The notes below the pieces were generated by a model. It was not told the DNA's origin. It did no database searches and worked only from the letters and a program-made list of their open reading frames with translations. DNA of 64,000 bases from Hormiphora californensis (taxonomy: Eukaryota > Ctenophora > Tentaculata > Cydippida > Pleurobrachiidae): the NCBI GenBank assembly GCA_020137815.1, contig CM035356.1, positions 70,001 to 134,000 on the forward strand, read 5' to 3'. Positions within the stretch are counted from its first letter, which is position 1. Every line of letters begins with the position of its first letter. Below are positions 11,259-21,393 of the stretch, one piece after another. Both the position numbers and the translations under genes were made by a program.

Positions 11259-14200
11259 ATGGCATCTGCAGCAGTTGAGCATTTCCTGAAAGAGGATGAG
11301 GAAGTTAAAGGATTCTCATTTGAAAATTGTCGACGGTGAGTGAGAGAAATGCAAAAAAATTGATATAAAATTTGATATTACATACATTGTATAACAATTA
11401 ATCATTCGTTTTAGAAACGCGTTCCTAGCCAAGCAGGGAGCAGAGATGCCCAAAGCCCGTAAAACTGGAACTACCATTTGTGGAGTCATGTTCAACGTAC
11501 ATTTACATACTTTCAATTGGGTTACAATAGGCCATATTGATTACACCGAAAACTTATAATCAATAAATCTTTGCTTTTAAACCCCTCCCTTTGGTCGGGT
11601 TTTATACCATATACCACCCTCCCTGCCTCGCATGTCGGGCAGTATATGGTGTAGCGAATCACCCCAGCGGATGACCGGCTACATATAAACCCGGGTTTAT
11701 AGATTATATATGCCCTGACTGTGTTTTCCCCTGGCTATAGGAGGGAGTAGTATTGGGAGCTGATACTCGGGCCACCGGTGGAAGTATTGTGTGTGACCTG
11801 AACTGTGAGAAGATTCACTACATTGCTGACAATGTCTTCTGCTGTGGTGCTGGAACTGCCGCTGATACTGAGTTCACCACTAAGTATGTTGTCCACCACT
11901 CCCACCCTCACTACCACGCTATCTGATAGCGTATACAATGGTTCGATAGTGATAGTAGACTACTGACTAGTTGTGAGAATAAGTTTTTATTTCTCCTTCC
12001 GGCTGGACGATGATGATGGGTATCTTATTGCAGAAGAACGCAATAAATTTCGATGCTCAGCAACATCATCAGGCTCAAATTTATTTGTTTAAAATAGTGT
12101 TGAAAAGTTTCAAACTACTGATTCATTGTGTATTCATTGTGTATTGTCTAAACCTTTCTCCCCCCATACAGAATGATTTCCAGTAAGATGGAGCTTCTGA
12201 AACTTAGGACCGGCCGTGAGGGACGTGTTATCAGCGCCCTCCGTATGCTCAAGCAATACCTCTTCAGGTAAGAGTTAAGACATAGAACTGAAATGAAGAA
12301 TTTAAATAAGCTACCAAACCCCATGGGTTTGCATTTGGTAGCTTAGTTGTATAGCTCCGAGCATGTCTCTCTGGAGGTCCCTAGTTCAATTCCCGGTCAA
12401 ACCCAGTATTTTTCGATTTTCTTCCCTATTTAATTCTTGGTTTAAGGTCGTACGATGTCTGGTTCGTCTCAAACTGGGACCAAACGGAAAGTAACAAAGC
12501 GTCTATACATCTGTTTATATATATGTTCGCAAAAGGCAAGCTTCCCCTCGTCCGACCCGAAGTTGGAATCATATAGGCTTAGTTTGTCGAACCGGCAAGT
12601 TGCTAACATGTTTCAAATCTTCACTACTTCTCAAATGATCCCATACTTTCAGTCTAATCCCAAAATCCTAGTAAAAATAGAGACAAAAATAACGGCACCA
12701 AACTGTGAAATGCCCTTGCATTAGTGCGAGTAGAATAAAATCAATTTTCTATCTAAAGGCCGAGTTTATAGCAAGAAAGGACTATTTTACAACGAATTCT
12801 CTGGTTAGTATGGTAACCAACTCCGTTGTCATGGTAAATCAATCGAACTCTATCGAGTTCTATCGCCAGCAACTGGATGAAAATTTATCCATTTCATTAT
12901 GCACAATTCACAGGCTTTGGTTACGAAGTTACCCCTTGCCAGCGTGTGCACGCGAATTGGGGGCAAATTGTGCAGGGGCCACCCCAAAATTAATCGGTAG
13001 TATGAAAGATTAGGTCGTGCGCGCCAAATGGCGCCATTTGGCGCCATCAAATTCGCCAAATGGCGCCACGTGGCGAATAAATGGCGCCATTTGGCGCCAA
13101 AATGTGGCGAATGCGCACTATCGCCAAATATCGCCATTTCTGGCGCCAAATGGCGCCATTTGGCGCCAAATCTGGCGCCACATGGCGCCGCGTGGCGCCA
13201 CGTGGCGCCAGTGGCGATCGCCATTCGCCAAATATTGGCGACTCTTGGCGGTATCGCCACGTGGCGATGGTACAAAGTCTGAAAAAAACATGTGCAACAT
13301 ATTTATCGCCAAATGGCGCCATTTGGCGATAAGAATAGCAAATTTTCAATGCTTTCCAAAATATGACGCTCGCCACTCGGCGCCGCGTGGCGCCATTTGG
13401 CGAAAAAATCGCCAACTGGCGCCATATGGCGCCAAATGTTGCTAGTTGCGCCAAACGTCGCCATTTGGCGTCAAATGTCGCAATATGGCGCCATATGGCG
13501 CCAAACGTCGCCATTTGGCGCCAAATTTTTGTCAAATGTTTGTCGCCAAACGTCGCCATATGGCGCCATTTGTCGCCACTTGGCGCCGAACGTCGCCATT
13601 TGGCGCCAAATGTCGCCATATAGCGCCAAATGGCGCAAACTGTTTGTCAAATGTTAGTCGCCATTTGGCGCCAGATGTCGCCATTTGGCGCCAAATTTTT
13701 GTCAAATGTTTGTCGCCAAACGTCGCCATATGGCGCCATTTGTCGCCACTTGGCGCCGAACGTCGCCATTTGGCGCCAAATGTCGCCATATAGCGCCAAA
13801 TGGCGACAAATGGCGTAAACTGTTTGTCAAATGTTAGTTGCCATTTGGCGCCATATGGCGCCATATGGCGCCAAATGTCGCCATATGGCGCCAAATTTTT
13901 GTCAAATGTTTGTCGCCATTTAGCGCCAAACATCGCCATATGGCGCCATTTGTCGCCACTTGGCGCCGAACGTCGCTATTTGGCGCCAAATGTCGCCATA
14001 AAGCGCCAAATGGCGACATATGGCACAAAATGTTTGTCAAATGTTAGTCGCCATTTGGCGCCGAACGTCGCCATATGGCGCCAAATGGCAACGTTTGGCG
14101 CCATATGGCGACATTTGGCGCAAAATGGCGACTAACATTTGACAAACAGTTTGCGCCATATGTCGCCATTTTGCGCTATATGGCGCCAAATGGCGACGTT

Positions 14201-17200
14201 CGGCGCCGAGTGGCGACAAATGGCGACGTTTGGCGACAAATATTTGACAAAAATTTGGCGACATTTGGCGCCAAATGGCGACGTTTGGCGCCATATGGCG
14301 ACATTTGGCGCAAAATGGCGACTAACATTTGACAAACAGTTTGCGCCATATGTCGCCATTTGGCGCTATATGGCGACATTTGGCGCCAAATGGCGACATT
14401 CGGCGCCAAATGGCGACAAATGGCGCCATATGGCGACGTTTGGCGCCAAATGGCGACAAAGATTTGACAAAAATTTGGCGCCAAATGGCGACGTTTGGCG
14501 CAATATGGCGACATTTGGCGCCGAATGGCGACGTTTGGCGACATTTGGCGCCATATGGCGACATTTGGCGACATTTGGCGCCATATGGCGATTCTTGGCG
14601 CCATATGTCGCCAAATGGCGACAAACGGCGCCATTTGGCGAATTAATCGCCAGTTGGCGCCACGTGGCGCAGAACGGCGAGTGTACTCCTTTGAAAACCA
14701 ATGAAAATATTATTGATACATCGACAAATGGCGACAAATGGCGACGTTTGGCGATGAGTATCGCCAAGTGGCGCCAAATGGCGCCATATGGCGAAAAATT
14801 CGCCGAATGGCGCCATTTGGCGCCACTTTGTGAAGATTGGCGCCAAACGGCGCCATTTGGCGACGAATGGCGCCAGATGTCGCCAAACGGCGCCATTTGG
14901 CGACTTGATCTCCTGATCACTTAATGGCGCCAAATGGCGCCATTTGGCGATAACAATTTTGTGCATGTTTTTTTTCAGACTTTGTACCATCGCCACGTGG
15001 CGATACCGCCAAGAGTCGCCAATATTTGGCGAATGGCGATCGCCACTGGCGCCACGTGGCGCCACGCGGCGCCATGCGGCGCCAGATTTGGCGCCAAATG
15101 GCGCCATTTGGCGCCAGAAATGGCGATATTTGGCGATAGTGCGCATTCGCCACATTTTGGCGCCAAATGGCGCCATTTATTCGCCACGTGGCGCCATTTG
15201 GCGAATTTGATGGCGCCAAATGGCGCCATATGGCGCCATTTGGCGCGCACGACCTAATCTTTCATACTACCAATTAATCTCTAAGTAATTAATTAATTAA
15301 TTTTGACTATTCCCACTTTCTGTAGATTATATTATATGTTTTATGCATGAAGAACATTCCTAGAAAGTTTCAAGTCGATATTTTAAGCAGAACGGAAAAT
15401 ATAATTTAGTGCATGGGCAAACAAAATGGTGCAAGGGCACATGTTCAGGGGAAATTTGCACAAATTGTGCAGGGGCAAATTTTAATTAATTTGCCTATAA
15501 TTAATTACCTAATTGATATATTAATCATACGGCTCTTCTAGTACTCGTAGTTATGCTACTAGAACATGCATAGAAAGTTTCGTGTCAAAATATTAAACGG
15601 TGTGGACACAGTTCGATCATAAAATTGGTGCAAGGGCTGCCCTTGCACCATTTGCCCTTGCACATTGCCTGCCCCTGCACCAAATTCCATTTTTTGCACG
15701 GCTCTAACTAACTAATTAATTAATTTTGACTATTCCCACTTTTCGAACATCATCTTTTATGATTGAAGAACATTCCTACAAAGTTTCAAGTCGATATTTT
15801 AAGCAGAACGGAAAATAGAATTTGGTGCAAGGGCGCGGTGCAAGGGACAGAACACGCAATGTGCAGGGGCACGGTGCCCTTGCACCGTTTTTAATTACCT
15901 ATAATTAATTAATTAATTAAAAATTCAAAAATCCGCCAACGTCATGACACAAAGGAATACTACAAGAACATGCCTACAAAATTTCAAGTCGATATCTCAA
16001 ACGGTGTGGCCACAATCGTTGACATGTTTTTTGCCCCCCCCCCCCCCCCCCCCCCCCCAAAAAAAGACCTTTCTTTGTTCTTAATAGGGCCGGCATTTTT
16101 GGGTTTTTGTGCAGGGGCAAAAAATTTTTTTTCTTTTTTTCGTTTTTTGCTGTTTTCTTCGGGTCGGAGGTGCCTGCCGGCACCTAAATATATATCAACC
16201 TAGTTATCCCCACACTGAATTTTCTGTTTTGGGGGTGGTGTTATAACTTTTGAACAAAAAAAGCTAGCCACTTGAAATTTTTACCATCGATAGAGGTCTA
16301 CAAGAAGCTTCTAAGTACAAAATTTAGTTTCCTAGCTCTTCCGGTTCGGGAGTTACGGCATGTCAAAAAGTGCCAAAAGGGGCTAAAAGTATGAAATAAC
16401 TATAATTATATACGCTGTGAGCAAGCGGGCCGTTTTTGGGGGAAATTTTTTTCGGGGGATGGATGGGGTCACCTTTGCGCTTGCCAGCGCAGTGACCTAG
16501 TTATCCCCACACTGAATTTTCTGTTTTGGGGGTGGTGTTATAACTTTTGAATAAAAAGAGCTAGCCACTTGAAATTTTTACCATCGATAGAGGTCTACAA
16601 GAAGCTTCTAAGTACAAAATTTCAGCTTCCTAGCTCTTCCGGTTCGGGAGTTATGGCATGTCAAAAAGTGCCAAAATGGGCTAAAAGTATGAGATAACTA
16701 TATATAATACGCTGTGAGCAAGCAGATGGATGGGGGTCACCTTTGCGCTTGCCAGCGCAGTGATATCGCCGGCTCCTAAATTATACGAAAATTCAATTTC
16801 TTTCCTTCTCCCCCAGGTACCAGGGTCACATCAGTGCTGCCCTGGTTCTCGGTGGAGTTGACGTGAACGGCCCTGCCCTGTACACCGTTTACCCTCATGG
16901 ATCCACGGACAAGCTACCCTATGTCACCATGGGTTCTGGGTCCCTAGCTGCCATGAGTGTCTTTGAGGATGGCTTTAAGATGGGAATGAACGTATGTTGT
17001 GAGATCAATAATAACAAACAGACACACTTATGTGAACAAACAATACAATGTGAGACGAACATGCCACAGTTGCCAAAAAATCCATTTAGCAAGAAACTCA
17101 CAAATTAGTGTCAATTTGAAAAAAACCCACATATACATGTGTACATACATGGTACATCCGATCCATTTATCCTGAACCCCCTCCCCTACCACACACACTT

Positions 17201-20200
17201 TATAAGTGCAATTCATCGTCATCTTAACGACCAACGCTCCCCTCACGTCTGACCAAGTGGTCTCCCATTCTTGCAGGAGGAGGAAGCTAAAAATTTGGTT
17301 TTCCATGCTATTCGAGCTGGTATTGTGAACGATCTGGGATCTGGCAGTAATGTAGACATCACTGTGATCCGAAAGGGAAATGTTGAGGTATTCCGACCTT
17401 ACCAAGTCGTCTGCAAGAAGAGTGAGAGGTAAGAATACGATAGATTAATCCTTTCATTTTCAAAATTATTGATTCTTATTTATATATTATGTTTTACATT
17501 CAATCATTACTTTATTAAGATTTAAAGGTTGACAAGATACCTAAAACTTTTCGTTAATCGTATTTTTTTCGATTTATCGGGAGTTTTAAGCATTTTTTCA
17601 GCATTTTTTTTTCAGACAAAAAAATCTGAAAAAATGCTGATAAATCAAAAAAATACGGTTAACGAAAAGTTTTAGGTATCTTGTCAACCTTTAAGACTAA
17701 AATTGTTTACATCTTCTTGAGGTCCTTAAAAGTCATGTCCATTATCTCCACCGGGTCAATATCCCGTCCTGTAGTCATCTCGAACAGCTCCACTAGTTCT
17801 GCACTTAGTAGAGAGTCCATACCACACTGGTGGAGGCTATAATTCCAAACTGGGTCTCCTCGGATACCCAACATGCCCATTACTCTTCCTAACATACTTC
17901 CACCAGTTTTTTCCGTAACCACTGCAGTAACAGTGTTTATCTCCACACCTTTCCAAAATGCTACTATTCCCCGTTCTCCACTTGCCTGTAAAATATGGTA
18001 ATCTGGTGGTAGCTGGATCAGCTGAGGGGAGTGAAGTAGAACATGAAGATGGGTTATCTTGTGAGACTTTTCAATTCCCTCCAATTGTGATATAAGGTCT
18101 ACCGCTATGATGTCATAGGGAGTAGCCCGGTTGCTATGGTTTCCGCTATGGGTGACCGTCCCCGAGAACACCACGGTACCATTGTACACAATCTCCACCC
18201 TCTTCCCACCAAGCGTAAACACATCCAACATATTGTTTGCAGATCTTTTCTCGATCTCCCCAAATATTTCCCCTTGTATTCCCACAATACCGGTTTTCAT
18301 CATCACCCTCACCAGCTCGATGGGCACCCTAATTACCTCTTTGAGCACATATTTGGACAGATCCAGGGAGAAGCAACTATAGTTCAGGGAACTTGTCGAA
18401 TCTCCAAAGCTGGAATGGCTGCTACTTGGAAAGTGATCAGGAAGGGGCACATACCACGAATCCTCAACGTCCCACTTTATGAAGGAGCCCGGGTTTGAGG
18501 GGACTGTGAAAGTTTGAAGTTTGTGCAGGGGAAGTGCCTGATGAAAAAGGTGGACTTGGGTAAGGGCAGTGATGAGAGGGGCATCAGTGGAGCCCATCAG
18601 GTAGGATGTTGTTATACCCGGTAAATCGTGTATCATTCCTCTTGTTAGCATTGGCTTTGGAGATACTTCTAGAACAATGGCTGTAGGAGGTACAACTTGT
18701 ATGTAAACTCGGTGGAACTGGACTTGGTTCCGCAGGTTATCAGCCAGGTATTTAGGAGTCAATGTCACTGGGTTGTCCATGTTACTTGTGCTATGAAAGA
18801 ACTTAGGGAGATTTCTACAACCGAGGAAATCCAAATTTTGTCGATACTTCTCTGAATGTTCACTCATAATTCGAGAGTGGAAGGGGACCCCCTCACTGAA
18901 AACCTTGGTAAATGCTACTCCCTGATCCCAATCCAGAAGTAGCCTCTTTGCTCTGGTTACATGGCATTCCGATCCAGAAATGATCACAAGTTTGGAACTA
19001 TTAACACAAGCTACATCAACTCTTCCCACTATCTCCTGAACAATCCTTCCTGGGTCTGAGTGAGAAGTTGGTAACTTTACTGCAACCATCACCCCACTTT
19101 CACATCCCTCGACCGCTCGAGCTCTCTCCTCTGTGCACCTTACAGCTTCTTCTCGGGTGATTGTTCCACACGCGTAGAGTGCCGCTATCTCTCCAAAACT
19201 ATGGCCCATAACACCATCAAAAGTCACACCGAGGTATCGAAGAATATCAATTAGGCCGAGCTGTACCTCAAGCAGATGGAAAAATAGTTTAGAAATCCCA
19301 GGAGTTTCAACAGAAACAAGTGATTTTGTTTCTCGAACTGATCTTCTGTATTCTGGGTAGCGGGAGAGGACATTTTCCATTCCATTCCAGTTACCACCGA
19401 CACCTCCCACCACCAGCCACAAGGGTCGCCTGGTATCGCATCCTGTTTCCATGGCAACCTCTTCTGTCACGTGATCTAGAACTGCCCTGATTGGTCCACT
19501 AAAACTAGTGGCCCTGGATGGATCTTGTTTCAGTACAGCCTGGACGGTAGCAGGGTTAGGACCACAGATACTGGTGCATCTGGGAGTGGTGCCTGGATCT
19601 GGGACGGTAAGATGGATAATAGTGTACATACCAGTTGTACCATGGTTGGAGATGAGACTCTCTCCAGTTCCTTTGTAGAAAAGGGAGAGAATAGTTACCA
19701 ACCCAGATGCAGGACCGAGTTCACCGAAAGCCTTTCTTGTCTCTCCTTCGATATAGTTGGTCTTGAGGTCGCAAAGGGCACTCTTTTCAATATCTGAGAT
19801 ATGTTTGTTCCAACCGTTGTCTCCATAAACAACAACCTCAGAATTTGTGATCCCCTCTAGAACTCCTTTCCATACTTCCGCCATCAGAACATCCTCCCTT
19901 CCCCCGATGAATTTCCTCCAAACTCCATTTATCGTGCCGTAAACTCTTCCTTTAGTTTTCTCCCGCCTAGTGAGAACCATAGCTACAACAGCCTCACCCC
20001 TCTCCAGACCCTCCGCCAGTAGACCACTAACGGCTTCACAGAAACTCCTCTTGATTATCATCTCAGTCACCCCTACCACTACCATCTCACAAATACCATC
20101 CCTGATAAGATTAACTGCTGTGTCCATAGCAACCAAACTGTTTCCACTGGCAACCGTGTAACTAGTGCCCGTCAAATTAAACTCAAAGGAAATCCTATTG

Positions 20201-21086
20201 GAAAGCATCGCTCGACAACCCCCAAGTACACCATACCCGGACATAGCTTTGTACTCGTGTCCAACTGATTCACCATAGTCTCCAACCTCGCACGACACAA
20301 TGCAACCAATCTTGTTATCAGCAGTGGTTACCGGGGTAACAACCCCAGCATCTGTTAGAGCCTCCTTCGCACAGTGAAGAAGGACCCTCATTTGGGGATC
20401 GGTGTTATCCGCTTGGAGGGCATGCATCCTGAATTGAGAAGTATCGAACTGATCTTTTGGAATCCTTCCTATGATTCTCGATTTGGGAGTATCATCTTCA
20501 CTGCTTTTTCCACTGTTTTTTCCCCTTCCCGAAGTAGTGTTCCCCGTATTGTGTTGGAGGAGAGTTGAGTTTGGGGTTGTTATGAATTTTGCGAATTCCT
20601 CGGTAGAATTGAGAGTTGGAAAGCGACATGAAACACCCGTTATTACAATATCTTCATCACCCATCATCATGCCACACTATAAAATTGGAGTTAGTTCTGA
20701 CACTGGTGCGTGTGTGCCAGAGAAAGATCACAAAATGACAAAGGATCTGAATTTACTAAAAAGAAATGAAAAGAATCACGAGGGCCTGGATATGATACCA
20801 CTGAATGGCAATTTTCTCAGACCTCTCTCTGTCCCCCTCCCTCCCCTTTCTTCTGTCCACCATAATATGCCACTGTAACGGTGTTGAGAGATACTGTACT
20901 GGTTGTGCAGTTTTTCTTTTCCAAAATGCCCCTCTCCATCCTACCGCCTATAATAATGTAAAATGTTTCCTCAGGGCTGGAGACTATACCTTCCCCGTGG
21001 GTACTACTGTTGTGACCTCCTCCACTGAGATGGTCCCCTTCTCTGCTCTCACCGTCACCGACGAGGAAGTCATGGAGATCTCTTAA
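11259..21086 (+). CDS. PSMB7: Proteasome subunit beta type-7 (20S beta-2, trypsin-like)
   Basis: Seven exons (11259-11335, 11415-11496, 11741-11883, 12172-12267, 16817-16991, 17277-17428, 20975-21086) join without frame error into 278 residues; human PSMB7 has 277. The propeptide is followed by KTGTTICGV, in which Thr45 becomes the N-terminal catalytic nucleophile after autoprocessing. [10 protein letters not shown] supplies the conserved catalytic Asp, CEKIHYI the catalytic Lys, and [12 protein letters not shown] the conserved substrate-pocket/oxyanion loop. The subunit cuts after basic residues in the 20S core. The C-terminal arm that wraps beta-3 in other species is present but short, ending in VMEIS. 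Intron 4 (4.5 kb) holds a palindromic GGCG array and other repeats. Intron 6 (3.5 kb) holds a complete antisense gene. The start is the first Met of exon 1, placed like the human one relative to GFSFxNCRR. Confidence 0.97.
12305..12405 (+). pseudogene. tRNA-like degenerate sequence or SINE head
   Basis: TAGCTTAGTTGTATAGCTC resembles a tRNA A box/D arm and AGTTCAATTCCCGG a B box/T arm, about 45 bases apart. GGGTTTG upstream could pair with CAAACCC downstream, but extra bases between the acceptor strand and the D arm prevent a proper cloverleaf. A separate hairpin, AAGCTACCAAA/TTTGGTAGCTT, overlaps the 5' side. It lies in a PSMB7 intron. A tRNA-derived relic is more likely than a working tRNA. 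Confidence 0.35.
12985..15277. repeat. 2.3-kb palindromic array of 10-bp GGCG units
   Basis: The ends are inverted copies (ATTAATCGGTAGTATGAAAG at the left, CTTTCATACTACCAATTAAT at the right), and the first and last roughly 340 bases are nearly complementary throughout. The interior is almost entirely TGGCGCCA, TGGCGACA and variants, with GGCG cores 10 bases apart and AAAT, ATTT or ATAT between them. Stop codons are rare in all six frames, producing many overlapping frames of repetitive peptide (WRHLAPNGA-like). These are not genes: no frame is favoured. It sits in PSMB7 intron 4, inside a repeat containing GTGCAGGGGC words. Confidence 0.85.
15290..15905. repeat. Two imperfect direct repeats with GTGCAAGGGC words
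   Basis: Blocks near 15290-15480 and 15710-15900 share TTTTGACTATTCCCACTTT, AAGTTTCAAGTCGATATTTT and AAGCAGAACGGAAAATA. Both contain GTGCAAGGGC/GTGCAGGGGC in both orientations. A weaker third block is near 15960-16015, followed by a C run at 16030-16058. No coding sequence is present. Confidence 0.65.
16194..16762 (+). repeat. Head-to-tail pair of hairpin-ended repeats
   Basis: Two direct copies begin CCTAGTTATCCCCACACTG at about 16200 and 16496. Each ends with TTTGCGCTTGCCAGCGCAGTGA, where TGCGCT and AGCGCA form a 6-bp stem. The copies are very similar apart from a deletion near the second 3' side. The same terminal hairpin occurs at about 22979-23003 and 47540-47565. Confidence 0.7.
17517..17697. 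repeat. Inverted repeat at the 3' side of the antisense PKS-like gene
   Basis: The arms AAGGTTGACAAGATACCTAA and TTAGGTATCTTGTCAACCTT extend inward over about 80 bases each with T-rich sequence at the centre. It ends about 10 bases after the stop codon of the minus-strand gene, so it would lie in that gene's 3' untranslated region. It could form a long hairpin in either transcript. Confidence 0.75.
17707..20670 (-). CDS. PKS/FAS-like protein: degenerate ketosynthase, acyltransferase, carrier protein
   Basis: An intronless frame of 987 residues on the strand opposite PSMB7, inside its sixth intron. Residues 1-360 follow the ketosynthase fold ([12 protein letters not shown] start; [20 protein letters not shown]), but the usual catalytic Cys-His-His are replaced: Ser175 in [10 protein letters not shown], Tyr282 in VVYGDNGW and Glu317 in FGELGPASG. 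Residues 415-720 are an acyltransferase with its Ser491 in GHSFGE and His598 in VPFHS intact. The C-terminus is a carrier protein with Ser953 in [10 protein letters not shown], the phosphopantetheine site. Between AT and carrier (about 740-920) I recognise no dehydratase, ketoreductase or enoylreductase motif, and no thioesterase follows. It may load or transfer an acyl unit in trans, but cannot condense by itself (inference). The absence of introns suggests retroposition or transfer, although Ser- and Val-rich codon use does not look bacterial. The Met start has three successive ATGs. Confidence 0.88.
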   Translation of the reverse strand: MMMGDEDIVITGVSCRFPTLNSTEEFAKFITTPNSTLLQHNTGNTTSGRGKNSGKSSEDDTPKSRIIGRIPKDQFDTSQFRMHALQADNTDPQMRVLLHCAKEALTDAGVVTPVTTADNKIGCIVSCEVGDYGESVGHEYKAMSGYGVLGGCRAMLSNRISFEFNLTGTSYTVASGNSLVAMDTAVNLIRDGICEMVVVGVTEMIIKRSFCEAVSGLLAEGLERGEAVVAMVLTRREKTKGRVYGTINGVWRKFIGGREDVLMAEVWKGVLEGITNSEVVVYGDNGWNKHISDIEKSALCDLKTNYIEGETRKAFGELGPASGLVTILSLFYKGTGESLISNHGTTGMYTIIHLTVPDPGTTPRCTSICGPNPATVQAVLKQDPSRATSFSGPIRAVLDHVTEEVAMETGCDTRRPLWLVVGGVGGNWNGMENVLSRYPEYRRSVRETKSLVSVETPGISKLFFHLLEVQLGLIDILRYLGVTFDGVMGHSFGEIAALYACGTITREEAVRCTEERARAVEGCESGVMVAVKLPTSHSDPGRIVQEIVGRVDVACVNSSKLVIISGSECHVTRAKRLLLDWDQGVAFTKVFSEGVPFHSRIMSEHSEKYRQNLDFLGCRNLPKFFHSTSNMDNPVTLTPKYLADNLRNQVQFHRVYIQVVPPTAIVLEVSPKPMLTRGMIHDLPGITTSYLMGSTDAPLITALTQVHLFHQALPLHKLQTFTVPSNPGSFIKWDVEDSWYVPLPDHFPSSSHSSFGDSTSSLNYSCFSLDLSKYVLKEVIRVPIELVRVMMKTGIVGIQGEIFGEIEKRSANNMLDVFTLGGKRVEIVYNGTVVFSGTVTHSGNHSNRATPYDIIAVDLISQLEGIEKSHKITHLHVLLHSPQLIQLPPDYHILQASGERGIVAFWKGVEINTVTAVVTEKTGGSMLGRVMGMLGIRGDPVWNYSLHQCGMDSLLSAELVELFEMTTGRDIDPVEIMDMTFKDLKKM

Positions 21087-21091
21087 AGAGA

Positions 21092-21097
21092 AATAAA
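21092..21097 (+). terminator. PSMB7 polyadenylation signal
   Basis: AATAAA lies six bases after the stop codon of PSMB7 (21084-21086), giving a very short 3' untranslated region. Confidence 0.65.
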
Positions 21098-21393
21098 ACT
21101 GTAGTATGGGCGAGAAATTACAGAGGGAGAAAAGTGCTGGATGGTTTATAATTATATTTGTGACGTACGTTCATGTTTTCTTGATGAGATAAAAAAGGGC
21201 GGGAACCCTTTTTGTTCTCGATATCGCGGCGTACTACGATGATAATACATTCTATTATCGTATGTTGTAAAACGTTATATAATATAGAATTTGAATAATA
21301 TTTGAGAGAAATTGTCAGTTTTCTCCTATCTCATTCAACGTTGTCGTTAGTTGTCCATTCCACAATCAACATTCTAGTCCTTTCACTATTTAA

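Noticed and set aside
12305-12405. Functional tRNA
   Set aside because: The A and B box resemblance is present, but acceptor and D-arm spacing and anticodon stem do not fold properly.
13017-15257. Many overlapping open frames of 60-261 codons in the GGCG array
   Set aside because: All six frames are open because the repeat lacks stop codons in any register; the peptides are the same tryptophan/arginine/alanine words. No start context or family.
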